From Drosophila pseudoobscura (lineage: Eukaryota > Arthropoda > Insecta > Diptera > Drosophilidae), in contig NC_046683.1 of NCBI RefSeq assembly GCF_009870125.1, positions 434,001-498,000 on the forward strand: DNA of 64,000 nucleotides, read 5' to 3'. Below are positions 1 through 14,800 of this stretch, piece after piece. The notes beneath the pieces were generated by a model. The model made no database searches. It was not told where the DNA came from and was given only the letters and a program-made list of their open reading frames with translations. The first letter of the stretch is position 1. Each line of letters starts with the position of its first letter. A program made the translations under genes and the position numbers.

Positions 1-2781
1 ACATGACCCCGCCCGCGTGGGGGTGGTGCGACCCTGTGGAGCTTTTCCGGCTTGGCCGGTTGCGACTGTACTGATACTGATAGGCGGGCGGTGGAGCAGG
101 TGCGACAGCTTGGGCATCGATGACGACTGCCTGGGCGACAGCTGGGGGAAGGTTCTGGGCCCCGCCCGGGGTGTAGTTGTCATAGAAGTCCGGTGGCACC
201 ACCTCCTCCTCGTCCAGCTCCCGATCCCTGCGCTCGAGTCGATGCTCCTGCTCCTGCTCCAGGCTGGGGTCCTGCAGGGAAGAGCACATGCTAAGCTCCG
301 TGGGCTGGCTGCTGCCCGAGAGGCTGCTAAGGGGGTCGTTGCCGGGTAGGACCAGGGCCAGCGCGGCCTTGTCGTAGCCGTAGGGCGCCTCGCGCTTGGC
401 CTTCGGCGAGCGCTGGGCGTAGAGCTTCTCTATGTCCGGCAGCTGGCGCCCTCCGCTGTGGCGGCTCTTTTCCCGCTGCTCGCGTTGCTGCTCCCGCTGC
501 AGCATCTCTTGGATGTCCATGCTGCGCTCACGCTCAAGCTGGTCCATTATCTCCAAGTCGCGGTCTAAGGTGCTGGACGAGAAGGTGCTGCTGCACTCGC
601 TGAAGGAAACGTCTTTGTGTCGCAACCCCGCCCCGGGTCCTACTGGCCCCAATCCCGGCCAGCGCTGCGGAGGAACCATCATGCTGCTCACCACCGAGCT
701 CTCCTCGCCGTCGCCATAGTTGCTGGTGCTGCTGTCGTCCAGTATGCTCGTGTTCACGTTCCCATTCCCATTGCAGTAGGAAGAGGCGGTGATCCCCGAC
801 ATGCATTCTGCACTGCGTAGAGTGCCGCTACCGCTTCCGTGCCGATGATTGGGCGTCGGTCTGCTTCGGTTGCTGCTGCCGCTGCTGCTCCCGGGGTGCT
901 TTCGATGGGCATGCGGATGGAGGTGGCTGCTGGCGTGTCCTCCGTCAGATATGATGTTGATCTTCACATCGTGCTTCTTGCCGCGCACGTCCTTGCCCAG
1001 ATTGTTGACCACCCCAGCGTCCCCAGGGCCGCGCCCGCCTCTCATACGCTCCCTCTCTCTCTCCCTATCCCTATCCCTTTCTCTGTCTCTATCCCTATCC
1101 CGCTCCCTATCTCTCTCCCGATCCCTCTCTCTATCCTTGCCCTGTCTGTAGGGGGTTCCGCTGTACCGATCACCGGACGATCCATGGCCCAGTCCCGCAC
1201 TCCGCTCATAGCGCACCTTGGGAGGGTGCTTGAGCTGCGGCTCGGGCTGTCCCTGGTGTCCCTGGATGGTGGTGGTGTTGGTGGGTTCGTCCTTCTCGAT
1301 GGAGTCTTCGCGGGATCCGCCAACCGATCTGCGTCCCACATCGCGGCGCCGCTGGCTCTTCTGCGTCCTCTTCGAGGAGAGGCGGAAGTAGCCCCTTAGA
1401 CGCTCCTGCTCATCCCTGCATGGAAATAGAAGAAAACTAAAAGTCAGAGGTGGCAGTGAAGGATATTTGGTAGAGATCACATATAATATGATAGTCAAAC
1501 TCGATAAAAGTAACCAGGCTGTATGGAAGAAGGAGGATCCCGTCAAATTACCTGGGAAGTATCTGCGATGCGTAGATGCAGGGGAAGATCACGGTGGGCA
1601 GGAAGGCGACCCACACGAACATCAGGTAGGTGAAGTCAAAGTGCTTCTGATTCTCATACGTCTCCTCCAGCGAAAGCCGCGCAAAGCGAAGGATCATCAA
1701 GGGGCACACGCAGACCACTTGAGTGGCGGCCATGCTCCCGAAGTTCCGCTGCTTTCGCTTCTCCCGATGGACGTCCAGCTCGGCGCTGTACAGGTCATAG
1801 GATCTGGTGCTCGCATGATTTCCGTTGCTCAGTCCAGCCACGCCTCCGCCGCTGAGGGTGCGCGGCTCCGCCGACGATGTGGAAGAGTGACTGCCGTGCA
1901 GCGGAGAAAGAAAAAACTTGTTCAGGAAATCAGAAGAACTCATTAGACAGGAATCACGCTCATTAGCGGCGGATGGGCATTGGTGGTTGGGCTCCCTATC
2001 CTAACCCTATTTTAGGAGTATTGGTAGAAGATGAATGGTGAAAGGAGGAAAGCAGTGTCGGATTACACCTCTCTTCCTCCTCTATCCCCCACTCAATCGC
2101 TCAATCAGCGAATTAATCAGCCCAATTAGCAGACAAAACTGGCGACCGATGATTAAGCTCGTTCCCAACATTTCCACCTAATGACACGACTGGCACTCAC
2201 CGCTGGCGCATCCGCAGGTCCGCTCGGTGCTCGTACATCATGACCGCAAAGGGGCCCTCCGGCGGACGCAGCTCCTGGGATGTGCGGATGTAGAGGTACG
2301 ACAGCAGGATGGCTGGGCCGCAGTACCTGCAACAAGAAAGTCGCAGAATAGAGAAACCCGCTCTCTCTCTATCAATTGGGGGGCGTTGTTGCAATACCGC
2401 ACTTACATGAGTAAGAACAGGCCTCTGGTGTACTCCTGCATGTCGTCCATCAGGTTGACTACGCACAACCCGATCCCGGCAAGCTGGGGCATGTAGTCCT
2501 GAAAAGGATAAAATATATAAAGGTTCGTTAGTCCCCCCTAGTTTTTTGACTGACATTCGATATGCAGGGTGCGTAGCTCTTCGAATTGATTTAATATAAT
2601 TACAGAGCAGTAGATGGACCCCTCTGGGGCGCCTCCTATCGATTGGCTTAGGAAAAGCATTAATTGAATCTACTTTTCTGTGGCGCACACATAGCATACA
2701 CAATTGTCTTCCCTTAACCCTTCAGCACACCGCTCCCTCCTGGAAACTCTGAAAACACACAGGGTGCACGCGTTTCGCATT

Positions 2782-2816
<35 letters not shown>

Positions 2817-5800
2817 CCTCAATCAAAGCCTTGCACTCCATTTCACGGTGCGTTGGCGTTAAACGTGGCCATAAGCATATCCATGGCCATGGCCCAATGT
2901 CGTGGCCAACAATGGCCACCATTCCACTCCTCTGCCTTCCCACCCAACGGATTGTATTGTCTGCTCCCACCGTCTACGGCCACCCCTCCGCGGACAGAGA
3001 TTACGCCGTAATTGTAATTACATATGATTTCGCGCGTAGCGAAAAAGTTTTTCGGAGAAACGAAGGAAATTAAACAAAGGGCGGAAATGAATTTATGGCT
3101 GAATCCCAGTTATTTTCTCATTAAATGGCACTGCCGTGGCACCATCCAAGAAGGCGCTTGTTCAGGTGCTCTCCGCTCTGATTTTAGGGCTACGGAATGA
3201 TATCTAAATAAATCCGATGATGAGATTAGGGCAGGGATTAGAGGCAGGAAGTCAACAAAAGCCGTCTGGCAGCCGTGGAATAATGAGGAGTGTTTTGAAT
3301 GGGGGATGGAATGGAAAGTCGAGATTTTCAAGTGACAATTGACGGGGAAAGGGCAAAGAGTGGACATTGCGAACGAGACTTCCATAAACGTGCCCTGGGG
3401 AGAATTCGTCGTCCCTGAAGCGAGGAGTTCATCAATAAAGTCTATCGCTCAAGTGTCCAGGTGCAAGTGCATGACTGGATAAGTGGATGACTGGAAGAGT
3501 GGAGCAAGGCCAGCATGCGATTGCCGCATGATGCAGCGCATAATTATTCTGCCAGATTGCGCTTGTGTGAGGGATGAGCAGGGTGTCGCCTCCAGGCTGC
3601 AACTTGGAACTTTTCATAAAGTTTCCTTATTTTCAAACGGATCCTCCTTCTACATGCATATGTTCCAATCACATACCACCACACCCAGTTACCCATACAC
3701 ATACATATGTTTGGAGAGGGGATTCTGTGAGGGGAAGAGGGTCCCTGGTTGGAGGAAAGCACTCGTAAATGATTTTGTATGAATAACTATTAAAAAGTTA
3801 GCAATTCCCTTGACAGCAGGCACTCCTCCATTCCACCACCCACCCCGCAGTCGAGGCGGTTCAAAACTTGACTCCAACTTTTAAATCAAATCGTAAACTA
3901 TAGCACGAGAGGGGAAGATAAGGAGGAGGCGGAACAGGAGGAGCAAATGGAGTCTTCAAGGAAAAAGTTTTCCATTCGCAGCTTTGCGGCGTTCGGGACC
4001 CCGTCCCGAAAATGTAATGAAACCTTTTCAGTCTGCCCCCCAACCTCCCCTATTGGGCCTTGCCGTTCCCTCCATTCACTCCAATCCCCTTTTTCCCCCT
4101 TTGTTGCCACAGAGCCAAGCAGTCATTTGGGTAATGAACTGTTAGCGCTGTACAATCTGGCCAACAAATCTGTTTTGAACACTTTGGCCACTGTGCCACA
4201 CTGCCAAATGCAAATAAACGAACGAAGGGAAACGAACGGACAGGAGCAGAGACTGAGATCCGTTGGCTGTGGCCAACGGCGGAGGATGGTGGAGGGACTG
4301 TGGCACTGTGGCGGGCGGAGGCTGCACGCAATTCAATGAGGCCTGCGGGCATCTTTGGGATACTCTCCTTGCATACATGTACCGAGAGACTCCTCCTCCC
4401 TGGAAGATGCCTGGCAACCGCTGAAAGAGTATTCCATTTTCGTCCTGCTAGTGGACATGGGTGCCTTCTTCCGTCCTTCTTCTTACTTTACTTTTTTATG
4501 GCCATCTCTCATTTCTGCTCATCTCCGTGTTTACGGCTGTGACAGTTTCCGCTTTATGGCCACAGCCAAGGGATCTCTCTCTTCGCTGCCCAGACCCCTC
4601 TTCTCTCCCCACCACCTTCTGCTGTGAGCCAAGTTATGATTACCTTCGGTGGAGACTGCTAATGCAATTGATTTGATTCGTGCTGGGCACAAATCAATTT
4701 GAGCTCCGCCCGTAAACAGTTTATGGTTGGAAGAGGCCCCCCAGTGCCGTGCCGCACCACAATCCTGACCAGGGCAGAACCGATAATGTGAACGAGAATG
4801 GCACCCGATGATGATGATGATGCTTTCAACAAGTGGCCAGGACATTAAATTGGCTCACATTATTCGGGCTTTTGGCCACGCCCACGTCTACGAAACGCAG
4901 ACATGGAACAGAGGAGCAACCGAGGCATAAAGATATTTACAATTTGGAGCGCGTTTCCAAATATTTTATCGACTCGGGCACGAGCATGGGCTCGTTCTCC
5001 AGTTCTCGCTACTCCGTCTGCGGCTCAGACAGCGTAAGATTTCTGGAGGGAGACGGGTAGATGGGGAGATGGATGAAGGGAAGCCATAACCAGTAACAGA
5101 AGCCGATCCAGAGCCACAGGCAAGCACATTAATAACAATTTATTTCCGCCATGGCAGGAGGCAGTAGGCACTAGGCAGCATTCCATAGATACCTCAAAGA
5201 CCAGGCTCAAGCCTGGGGGCAGACGCTGAGTCTGAGGACGTGGCGGTGGCGGTGTTGCCCACGCAAACAAATTGCAAGCGAAGGCTGCAGAAGTACGAGT
5301 CTTATCATCTCCACTGTCGTCCCAGTTTTGACTTTGACGAATCGCTGCTCAAGGATACGCGGGCATACGGGAGGAGGAAGAGGAAAGGGATGGTATTGTT
5401 CGGTGGAAGGCTGGTTATTGGATGCCAGAATGGTGGCAGGATGGCAGGAAATGGAAATGAAAAGCACTTAATAACAATTTAAAATTGGCAAATAACGGCT
5501 CAGACTCGGTTTGTGTTTTTGCGGCAGAATCAAGTCAAATGCGTAGGCAGAGATCCATAGTTATTGATGATCCAGGGATCTGCAGCTAGAGAATCCCAAA
5601 AGTTCTTTCAGCTTTCCGGCCTTTCCCCATGTCAATGGAGTCATTTTCACTTTCGGAAAAACTTCTGTTGCTGTTGCTTCTGCTGCCCCATCTCCACGGA
5701 GGAGCATCTGCGCAGACATCGGAGTTGTGTTGGGAAAAATTCGTTTGAAATTTGATTTCATATTGCGATGTCCTTGACTCTGCTCTAACCTGCGCCACCC

Positions 5801-8800
5801 TGTCACCCACCCCAACCACCTACCCACTTGTGCCACCCACGCAGAACAAAGTACCTACAAAATAAATAAGATAAAAAACAAGAGGGAAATTCTCATTTGT
5901 CTGCTTCAAATTTTCAGATATTATTTGCATGTATTTAGTTATCAACAAAAAGCGATAATTGAAGTGAATCCCTGTCCCCTAGTACCCTCCTGTCCGCTCC
6001 CTCACATACGCACTAATTAAAAGAAAATATTTAAAGCAACACAAATGGAAAAAGTCACGGGTGGAGGGAGACAACAGAGAGAGGGACGGGACCTTTGGTT
6101 ACCAATAATAATCGGGAGTTAACATTTTTCGGACCAAAGTCTCTTCTAATGGGAAAACGCGAAGCTGAGGTCGAAGGGTGGTAAAAGAAAAACAAGGGAA
6201 ATGTTTCCAATGCATAATTAAAAGCAAAATTTTCGTAATTTAAATAATAAGAAAAAAATGTACGCGAAGGAGGAAGAGGAGGAGGAGGAGGAGGAAGAGG
6301 AGAAGGAGGAGGAGGAAAGAAGCTGGAAAATGGAAAATGGAAGACCAGGTCCAGAGATTATAATGTAAACAGCAAAGAGGAGCCCAAAGGTTAGGCCTGG
6401 ATGGCGTGGCGCAACGGAGGGACTGCAGTGTGGAAGGTCGCTGCCAAATAACGGTGGGACCACCGAAAAGACACTGCCGGACTTAATGGCCGTAAAATGC
6501 TAGACAAGCGGACAGCCGAGACGAGGTCGGTTTCCCAGCAAATACACACACAAAGAGAGAGGAGAGGATGACAGTGGTAGAGGAGGATCATCAAAACCAA
6601 GACAGGGATTACGACCCCAGAATCAGGACGCAGACACGGACTTGGATCCAGCGCGGGGAACAAGACCCTGACCCGGACCTGGACCCGGTCCTGGACCCGG
6701 ACCTGTACCCGGACCCGTGGCCGTGGCCGTAGACGGCATGTGTTGCGCTCTGTGAGCTTACGATAATAACACAATTATGTACTTACATAATTAAAGTCGT
6801 AAAGTGCAAAAAAAAAACACACACACAGAAACAAGCGCCAGGACACACGCATATACTGCTTAAAGGACAGACACAAAGGAGAGACACAGATACAGTTCAT
6901 GTGGAAAGAGAGAGGGCAGTCGTCGACTTTGATTTGGATTTTCATTCCTTTTTCACGCTTTTTGTGCCCCATTTTCAAGTGGCAGCCGAGAGGAAAATGC
7001 AAACGAAGTGGAAACTGAATGCTGATGTAGAGATAAAGAGGATGACGGAGCCGGGAAATCTGTGTTCCGATCAGCAGCAGGATCTGCAGCTGGACTCTTT
7101 CTTTCTCTCTCTGTCCTTGTTAGGGGGAAACCATTGAAAAAGTGCTTAGCGGAAGGTGGTTCTCGCTCTACTGCACTCCATTTTTCACATTTTCTATATC
7201 TACTTTTCCTTCATTGTTTCTGCATTTCTTTTGGATTCATTAATATTTTCAGCTTATGCGCATAATAACAAAGATGGCTGACAGACAGCGGCCATATATA
7301 CATATATTGTACTACTATATTTCGTGTAAATAAATGTGTATTTATTCGCTGCGCCATGGAGGATACAATATGTACAGTCTCCAAAAATAATACACCTACA
7401 TATACTCGTATGTACAAATACACTTAACCTTGGCAAAAACATGTTTGCCACTTGAAAGTTTTGTTTTGTAATGTCCAAAACGGCAACTAACGGCAACAGA
7501 ACACAACAGAAACAGACGAAAGGCCCAAAGGAATTGGAATTGCCTCCAGGTGCAGCCTTATCCGAAATGAGGGTTTTCTTGAAAATATAAATGTCTAATA
7601 GGCTCCGCACATACGCACATACGCCAATGCTCCAATCCCTTATCAGTGATACGAGCACTCTAAGAAGGACGTGGACATGGGGCAAGGGATGCGGAGTTCT
7701 TTGAGTGCTTTGCTCCTTTGTTACCTCTGTCCGGACAACAAGTGATTTAGAGCTTTAAGCTGCTTACAGAAGAACAACAGAAGCACAAAAACCCGAAAAC
7801 GGAAACGCAAAGCTACATTTAGGACAGCGAAGATTTTGATACCCTTGCAGATCGATCACTCATCTGTTGGCTTTATGATATAAGTAGGTGCTCAGTCATC
7901 CAGTTCTTATTCTCTTTACCTCCTGGTGCTTCAATGACGATGTCTCATTAAATCAATAACACCCTCTCCCTGCTAGGGTATAACCAGAATAGAAGAGACA
8001 CATAGGAGCAGGAAAGGAGGAACATTGAACCCAATGAAATCAACCGCATGACAATACGAAGATCCAAAGTGAAACGCACTTGGATCACCCACCCCCGCGT
8101 CCCCCAATCGACGAACCACTCAGCCGTCCCAGCTGAACCCCCAGACACTCATCCCACGCTTTCTCCTTAAACGAGAAAGAGCGAATCGCATAAATTTTAT
8201 AACGAAATTTGAGCTGCCATTTCACGGCCTCTGGGAGGCAAAAATTTGACAACCCCTGGCGCTCCTTGAGCGGGAGCCAGTGCGAGGTTTGACTGTGGAG
8301 AACATGGAACATGGCCTGGGGGCCCCTTGAATTGGGAGAAATCACCTAACAAAACTCCTCGGACGGCCCTCGGTGCTGGGGCTCCGGCTCTGTGCTTTGC
8401 ACGCAGTCTGCTCTTTTCCACGAAATGGTTGATATTGTTATTTTACAATATGTAAAACGTTTACCCGGAATTCGTTCCACTCTTACCGCTCCCATTGCTC
8501 CCACCCACCGATTGAACTCTTGAACTCACGATGCGCTCCACTGAAATCCGAGAAAAACAAAGGAAAAGCTTAGGAAAACAAAGCTTCTTGCGGGAAAAGG
8601 ACAAGAGAAAACGAAGCTTCCACCGTTGTGCATCGGGAACTTTTGTCAGTTTCAGTGTCAGTGTCTTAGCCCTTTCTTAACCCCTCTTTGCCGCTGTTGA
8701 ATGCTTACTGCCCTCTGCCCAATGCCCCATGCCCCATGCCTGTCATGTCATTAGTTGCCCCGCAAGCTGTTGCTTCTGTCCCACAATCTCCCGCTGCCAG

Positions 8801-11800
8801 AGTGGGGGAGACATAAAAATTGATTGCCTTACGGGCGATTGCAACGCGCATAAAATCGCCGAAGGTTACCCAGAAGCGAAATCGCCTTGCCACCATTTCG
8901 CTGGCCATTGCCACGCAATTTGCAACGGAAGCAGCAGAGGGTGGCAGCAGCAGCAACATCATTGGCGGACATTAAAATTCCGTTAAACGGAACGACATTA
9001 AACTCAATATCAAACTCCAAATGAAGTCTGGATGTGAACTTGCAGTTTCTTTGGCACTTCCTTTGTGGCATGCTTGTGAAAATCTCACGATTTCCCTATG
9101 AGAATTTGTTTCGCCCCAACATACTGTGCGGGTCCTTCTGCTGCTGCTGTTGTTGCTCCCCTTCAGCTGGTGTGTTTCTTCTTCGTTTGAGTGCCAATTG
9201 GTGTGGAAATAAATTTACGTTTTCCATTTGTATTCCGTGTTTCAATTATTAAAATTGCCAATCAGCTGGCGGGAAGACGGAAGGAGCAGAAGAAGAGATC
9301 TCCTTGGACTAGCGACTGCAACTGGCCAATATCTTGTTCTCCTTCTGCGTCTTCATTCTGCCTGATTGATTGACTGATTGATTGATGTTTCTCTATTCAG
9401 CTTCCATTTGCTGATAAGCTCTGCAGCATCTACTCGCATAGCCGGGGGGAGATGCAGTTGCAGACGATGATGAGCAACGGAACGGGGCCTGAAAGACCAT
9501 GGAACCCCCTTACGAGCCATGCAATCAGCCCATGCCGATGCCCATCCTCGCTAGTCCTTCTGCACCCTTCGACCCCTTTGGACACATATCAACTAATTTT
9601 CTTTGACAATGGAGCAATTTACAATGCTCGTTCTGTACTGGTAAATGGCAATTTAATAAGTCTTACATATGTACGTATCCCTGACAGAGAGTTGGAGAGA
9701 GAGGGAAGAAGGATAAGGAAGGCGGCGCACCGCCTCTGAGCCCACCCACACACAGACAAACTGGTTGCTAACAAAGTCATATTTATAATATGCAATAATA
9801 ATAAAGACGAAGATGGAGGCAGAGGCAGGGGCAAAGGCAAAGATGAAGCTGGAGAAGGATACGTGGACAGGACAGGCAGCAAAGGACCACACGAATGCCC
9901 CGAGTCCCGAGGTGAGTGCAGCACAGGACCAAAGACCAAGACCAGGAGACCAAGAGATCGAAGAGCCAACCCGACCAGACCCCGACCCCAGCCAGGCCAA
10001 AGGACCATTTCCGGTTAAGGCGGAAGTCTCATTTATTCCCCCCCACTGTCACTCCTTCCTCATTCTGCGTGAGTGCTTGTGCTCATGAGTGTATGTGTAT
10101 GTTTATGCATGTGTAATTTTTACAAATTGTTACAACGAGCACAATGCCAGCGGCCAGTTGATTGTATTTAAAGTTTCTATTTCTGCGCCGGATAACGAAA
10201 CACAGAGACGAGGAAAAGCAAGGAAAAGCTACAAACTTTTGTATGCCCTAGCCGTAAGTTGATTAGATGGAAATTTGAAATTTACATGGAGATATACATA
10301 CATATGCCCAAGTAGGCCCAGGAATTCATGAACAACAGCAATGGTATCCAATGGCCCCCTTCCTGATGAAAATTGCGATCGTATTTCGATCATCATTGTA
10401 GTGTGGAGTAGTGTGGCATATTCCTTAAATGTGGACAATGTTTACCCTGGTCGTTTCTTTTGCGCAGTGATTTGAATTTTCATGTAATTTCGCCTTGCAG
10501 GCGCATATCCGCCTCGTTCATAGAAGCCACAACGGTCCCCCCCATCCTGTTGATGGGGAAATGGAAATAAGGATGAAAGTGGGAAATGCGAAATTGGAAA
10601 TATGAATGAGAATGAGAATGAGAATGGGGGAGGTGGAAATGGAAATGGAGATAGAATTAGGGGAAGCCGCGTGCTAAAGTCAACGCCGGTAAGCGGATAT
10701 CCGCAACAAAAGCAGGAAGAACTAATAAACATAAATAAATTGTAGGTGCACAGGGTCATGGATGGGCCTTCAGTGGGTTCTTTGGCCTGGACAATCCTCT
10801 GCCTCTCCAGAAACGTTCGCCTTCAACTGCTAATGGTCATGTGGGGGCTAGAAGATCTGCAGATCCTTGACTGGCGAAGAGTGCACGATTCCAGGCCGTC
10901 TCTGAATCAATGCAGATTGAAGACAGGACTAAAGCCCTTTTTTCGACTCCTGTTTGTAGGGGGGGGCAGGGGGGTTTGGGGGCGGCGACCGTATAAACTT
11001 GATGGAGGTAAAGGGATTTTATTTTTCCACTCTGATTTGTTTGGGGACAACTTAAAAAATCAATTTGCCGCCGCACAAAGGGAAGCCGATGCCGCGTCTG
11101 GCAGTGCCACAGGGACAGTTGCAGAGTGGGGCACAGCGCAGAAATATGGAAAATTTCAATTTGTTTTGTGGAAAAGTTTCTGACACTTTTCCAGGCCAAA
11201 CACGAAAACAAACAGAAAAGTTTCGTTGGCCAGTTATGGCAGCCTCCACGCTTATTACCTGGAAATAACCATGCCCCCACGTGGACACAGACGGAGACCC
11301 AAGCCCCAACTGAAGCTGAATCCAAACCGAATCGGCACGGACAGGACAGGGATAGGTACAGGTCAGGACTGGACCTAGCTGAAGCAATTCATTTTAGTGT
11401 TTGACTTTTGGCTATAAAGAGAGCCAGAGAGAGAGAGAGAGAGGTGGCGGCTGGGACCAAAGTACGGAAAACTTTTCCTTATTAAATGGAGAATTGTTTC
11501 CTGAGATCCCTGGCTCTCGTCTCTCTTCCTCTCTCGCCCTCTCTCTCTCGCTCTCTCTGTCTGCCTCTGGTCGGGAAGATTTGTGGAACAGCCTGCCAAA
11601 TTGTGAATTGGCAATCAGAGTCCTCATGGAATTGTTTATATAGTGCTACACACACAACCATCTACATGCACATGCTCCCCATTCCACACTCCCGTCCGCT
11701 GGATGTGTCTGGGGCGAGTGGGTATGTCCGTAATAGAATGCTAAAATATTCATAAATTGCCGCAAACACGGGCTCAGGCACAGGGCAGGCAGCGGAAAAC

Positions 11801-14800
11801 AGAGTAACTCCATCCCCGAAACAGAGATAATAAGCCCTCCTCCAGGTCCAGGCAGGTCCTTGCTGAGCCTTGGAGAGGAGCCATCAAATTATACGCAAAT
11901 ATTGAATTAATGAAATTATTGACAGGCTAGTGAGCCCGTTACCAAGCGGCCAGGCGGCAGCCCCAAACTAAACTTTAGGGGGCTTGTCGGTGCACCTACA
12001 TATGCTGGCTATCATCGCCATCATCATAGACAGCCCTGGGCCTGGGACCCACTTGTTGCCTGACAGCTTTTATGGGCTTCGGGGTTCAATGAATTGCCAC
12101 AAAAATTACGCAAAACGATTGCTAAGGGTTCAATCCCCTTTCGCTTTGGATTTCACTAGGAGGGAAATCAGGAAGTCAGGATTGTGTGATCTCCATTGGG
12201 ATTCTCTCGATCTTCATCAATTTCATATTGGAGCCATTTCAGTGGAGCCACTCCCTTGAAGGATTTTTGGCTCCGTTCTCAAGAAATACTCGGGCCCCGA
12301 AACCATACAAAAGGTCCCAAGATGATATAAAATATGCAAGGCAAAGGCGGGTAGGAGTAGTATACACACACACACATATGCCAGTGATGACTTGACACAA
12401 TGCCAACCCCTCCCCTCAGGAGCAGGTGGTGGACAACAGGAGGCGGAGAAATACACACACAGACAGACAGAAAGAGAGAGAGAGAGTGAGTGTATCAAAA
12501 AGTTGCAACACTTTATGGGCCATAAATATTTATGCCTCTTGTTGCTGTTGTGGGCGCACTTTGAGGCAGCCACAGCATCACAGGAACAGCAAAATATGGA
12601 GAGAGTCAATGTAGCAAAATATTTTGGCAACAAAATGCAGGCCGAGAGGCAAACACACAGACCACGTTGACAGGCCATGTTAACGAGTTTGAAATTGAGC
12701 CCCAGACTCTGCGTCTCAGGCGAGTGGTGGTGTCAGCAAATTGGAAGGGATTTTGGTAAACTAAGCAGAGCCGAGGGATGTGCAGCTATTTTATATATAT
12801 GTATTTATGCATAACAATATTCATATTTTAAGTTTTTTCCTCATGAAAAATGATAATATTATATCAAGCTTGGTGAAATTTCTCAGCACATTCTTAAAAA
12901 TATTAATTCAAATTTAAAATTCAATAAATGCGAGTTCCAGCAGGACACTCGATACTGCTGCAAGGTGCGATAAATCATCGATAACTATAATTATAATCCA
13001 ATTATAATTGGACGTTGCAGCTTCGCAACAGAGGAGCGACGCAGAACGAACTGGTTCGCGGAGCGAACAAGAGAAAGAACCCAAAGTGAAGGCGGTTCAG
13101 CGAAATTTTCCCATTTTCCCATTTAAGCCGTTGTCAGGTGCCTGCTCACATATGCGATTGTGCGTCTGGTGGCAGTGGAGTTGGAGGAGTCCTTGGCGCT
13201 TTTATGGTCTAGTGCACTCGCTTTGATCTTTAGATGAGGCCGCGTTGCCATGGCGAAGTTTAATTTTCAATCAAGTAACGCCTTGGTCCATCCTCCTCGC
13301 TCCCCAGGCCACAATCTCTATCTCCCGCAATCCCCACAGCAAGGACACCCCGTACTCACCCCCAGTTCCACGTAGAAAGTGTATATGGGGTAGGGCAGGG
13401 CAATCACCATTCCAGTCAGCCAGGTAGCACAGCAGCAAACGAAGCCCGGCAGTCGGCCCTTCAGCGGATCGTTCAGCCAGCGCATGCGATCCCAGGCAAT
13501 CAGTATGTGGGATATCATGGCCACGTGTAACGGAATGTCCTTCAAAGAAATCAAATACAATATACAGATGAGTTTTTTTGCTTAATCAAATTATTGTACT
13601 AGCCCTAGCAGCTCGCATTATTATTATTATTTTGAGCGGTTCCTGACATAAAAAATTAAATTAATAAACGAAAATCCTGACAATAATAACAAATAAATTA
13701 AAAAATCAAAAGTATCTATATCTGTATATTTTTCCTATCCTTTGATTCGTATAATTTAATCCTCAGAATGCGAGTTTATATGTATATACAAAGTTTTAGA
13801 TACAATTTAATGAGCTTAGGATAAAAGTGGAACCTTTAATTGAGGTTTTCAGTTTGTATACGTAATATCAGAAATACCTTAAACTTGTATTATTTCTGAT
13901 TTTAATAATAAATAGTATTTGAACGCAGTTTTCATCTCAGTGTCACATTTGTCGGCTTTAAGTCACAAAATTAATGCAACTTGTCAGATTTGTGGCATCT
14001 TCCCCCACTGCTCCACCAATCAATCATTACGCAAGGAAGGGGGGCCTAATGGTACGAGGATTTCACGCACACACATGACTATGCCGCGAGGATGCCCCAT
14101 GAGGTGCCTTTGTTCAGTCGTCTGCCTGGCTGGCCTGCCTGATTTTGCCTGCCTGCCTGCTGTATTTGTGAGAGCTATTTGTCGCCCTTTTGTGATAGCA
14201 ATCAAATCGAATCATATCCCGTTCTGATACCCCTCCTACGCCTACATTCGCATTCGAAGCTCCATCCCCATTTCGATCTAACTGTGCCTCTGTCGCGTAA
14301 TAGAATCTCCTGCAGCGTCAAGGTTATAAATGTAATCATTTGTCTGCTCCACAGATTGAGGGCCTATCATCTGATAGAGGAGTCCCGCAGATAGAAGTGT
14401 GCCCTGCCGAATCCATTTTGTTCCCGAACCCCTCTGGACGTTTGCCGTTTTTTTTTTTTTTCATCTATTTATTATTATTTTTTTTTTTGCCATAAAAAAA
14501 GGAAAAGGCGGTGGCTATGGCTGTGGCTGTGGCTGTGGCTGTGGTAGGGCACATCGGATGAAATTCAGGTATATCATTTTATTTGCTTGTAATTTCTAAG
14601 CCTGTGCCACTCGAATCGTCTGTCAATCACGGTGGGTGTGTGATGCTTGATTTGATAGACCAAAGATTGCTCAATTGATCGAAACCTGATGCCATTTCCA
14701 CTCAGCCAAATGGGGGCGGAAACTACATCTTCTTACTCATTTTGTAAGCTAAATATAAAGTTATGGCATTTAGATACATCTACGAGTATAGATGGATTAC

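Larger units (their letters stand above)
2499..13359 (-). other. Large GPCR intron (10.9 kb)
   Basis: Intron between the TM4 exon and the ECL2 exon of the receptor. I see no convincing coding exon in it. It holds a (GA)n tract, a GAG/GGA-rich tract, a 12-bp minisatellite, scattered (CA)n and purine-rich runs, and a 141-bp element with short terminal inverted repeats (7840-7980). Its length relative to the other introns suggests regulatory content, but no specific site is supported. Confidence 0.7.

Noticed and set aside
839-1399. Plus-strand ORF of 186 codons with Pro/Ile/Ser repeats
   Set aside because: Antisense to the GPCR tail exon, whose minus-strand frame is open to the window edge and splice-consistent.
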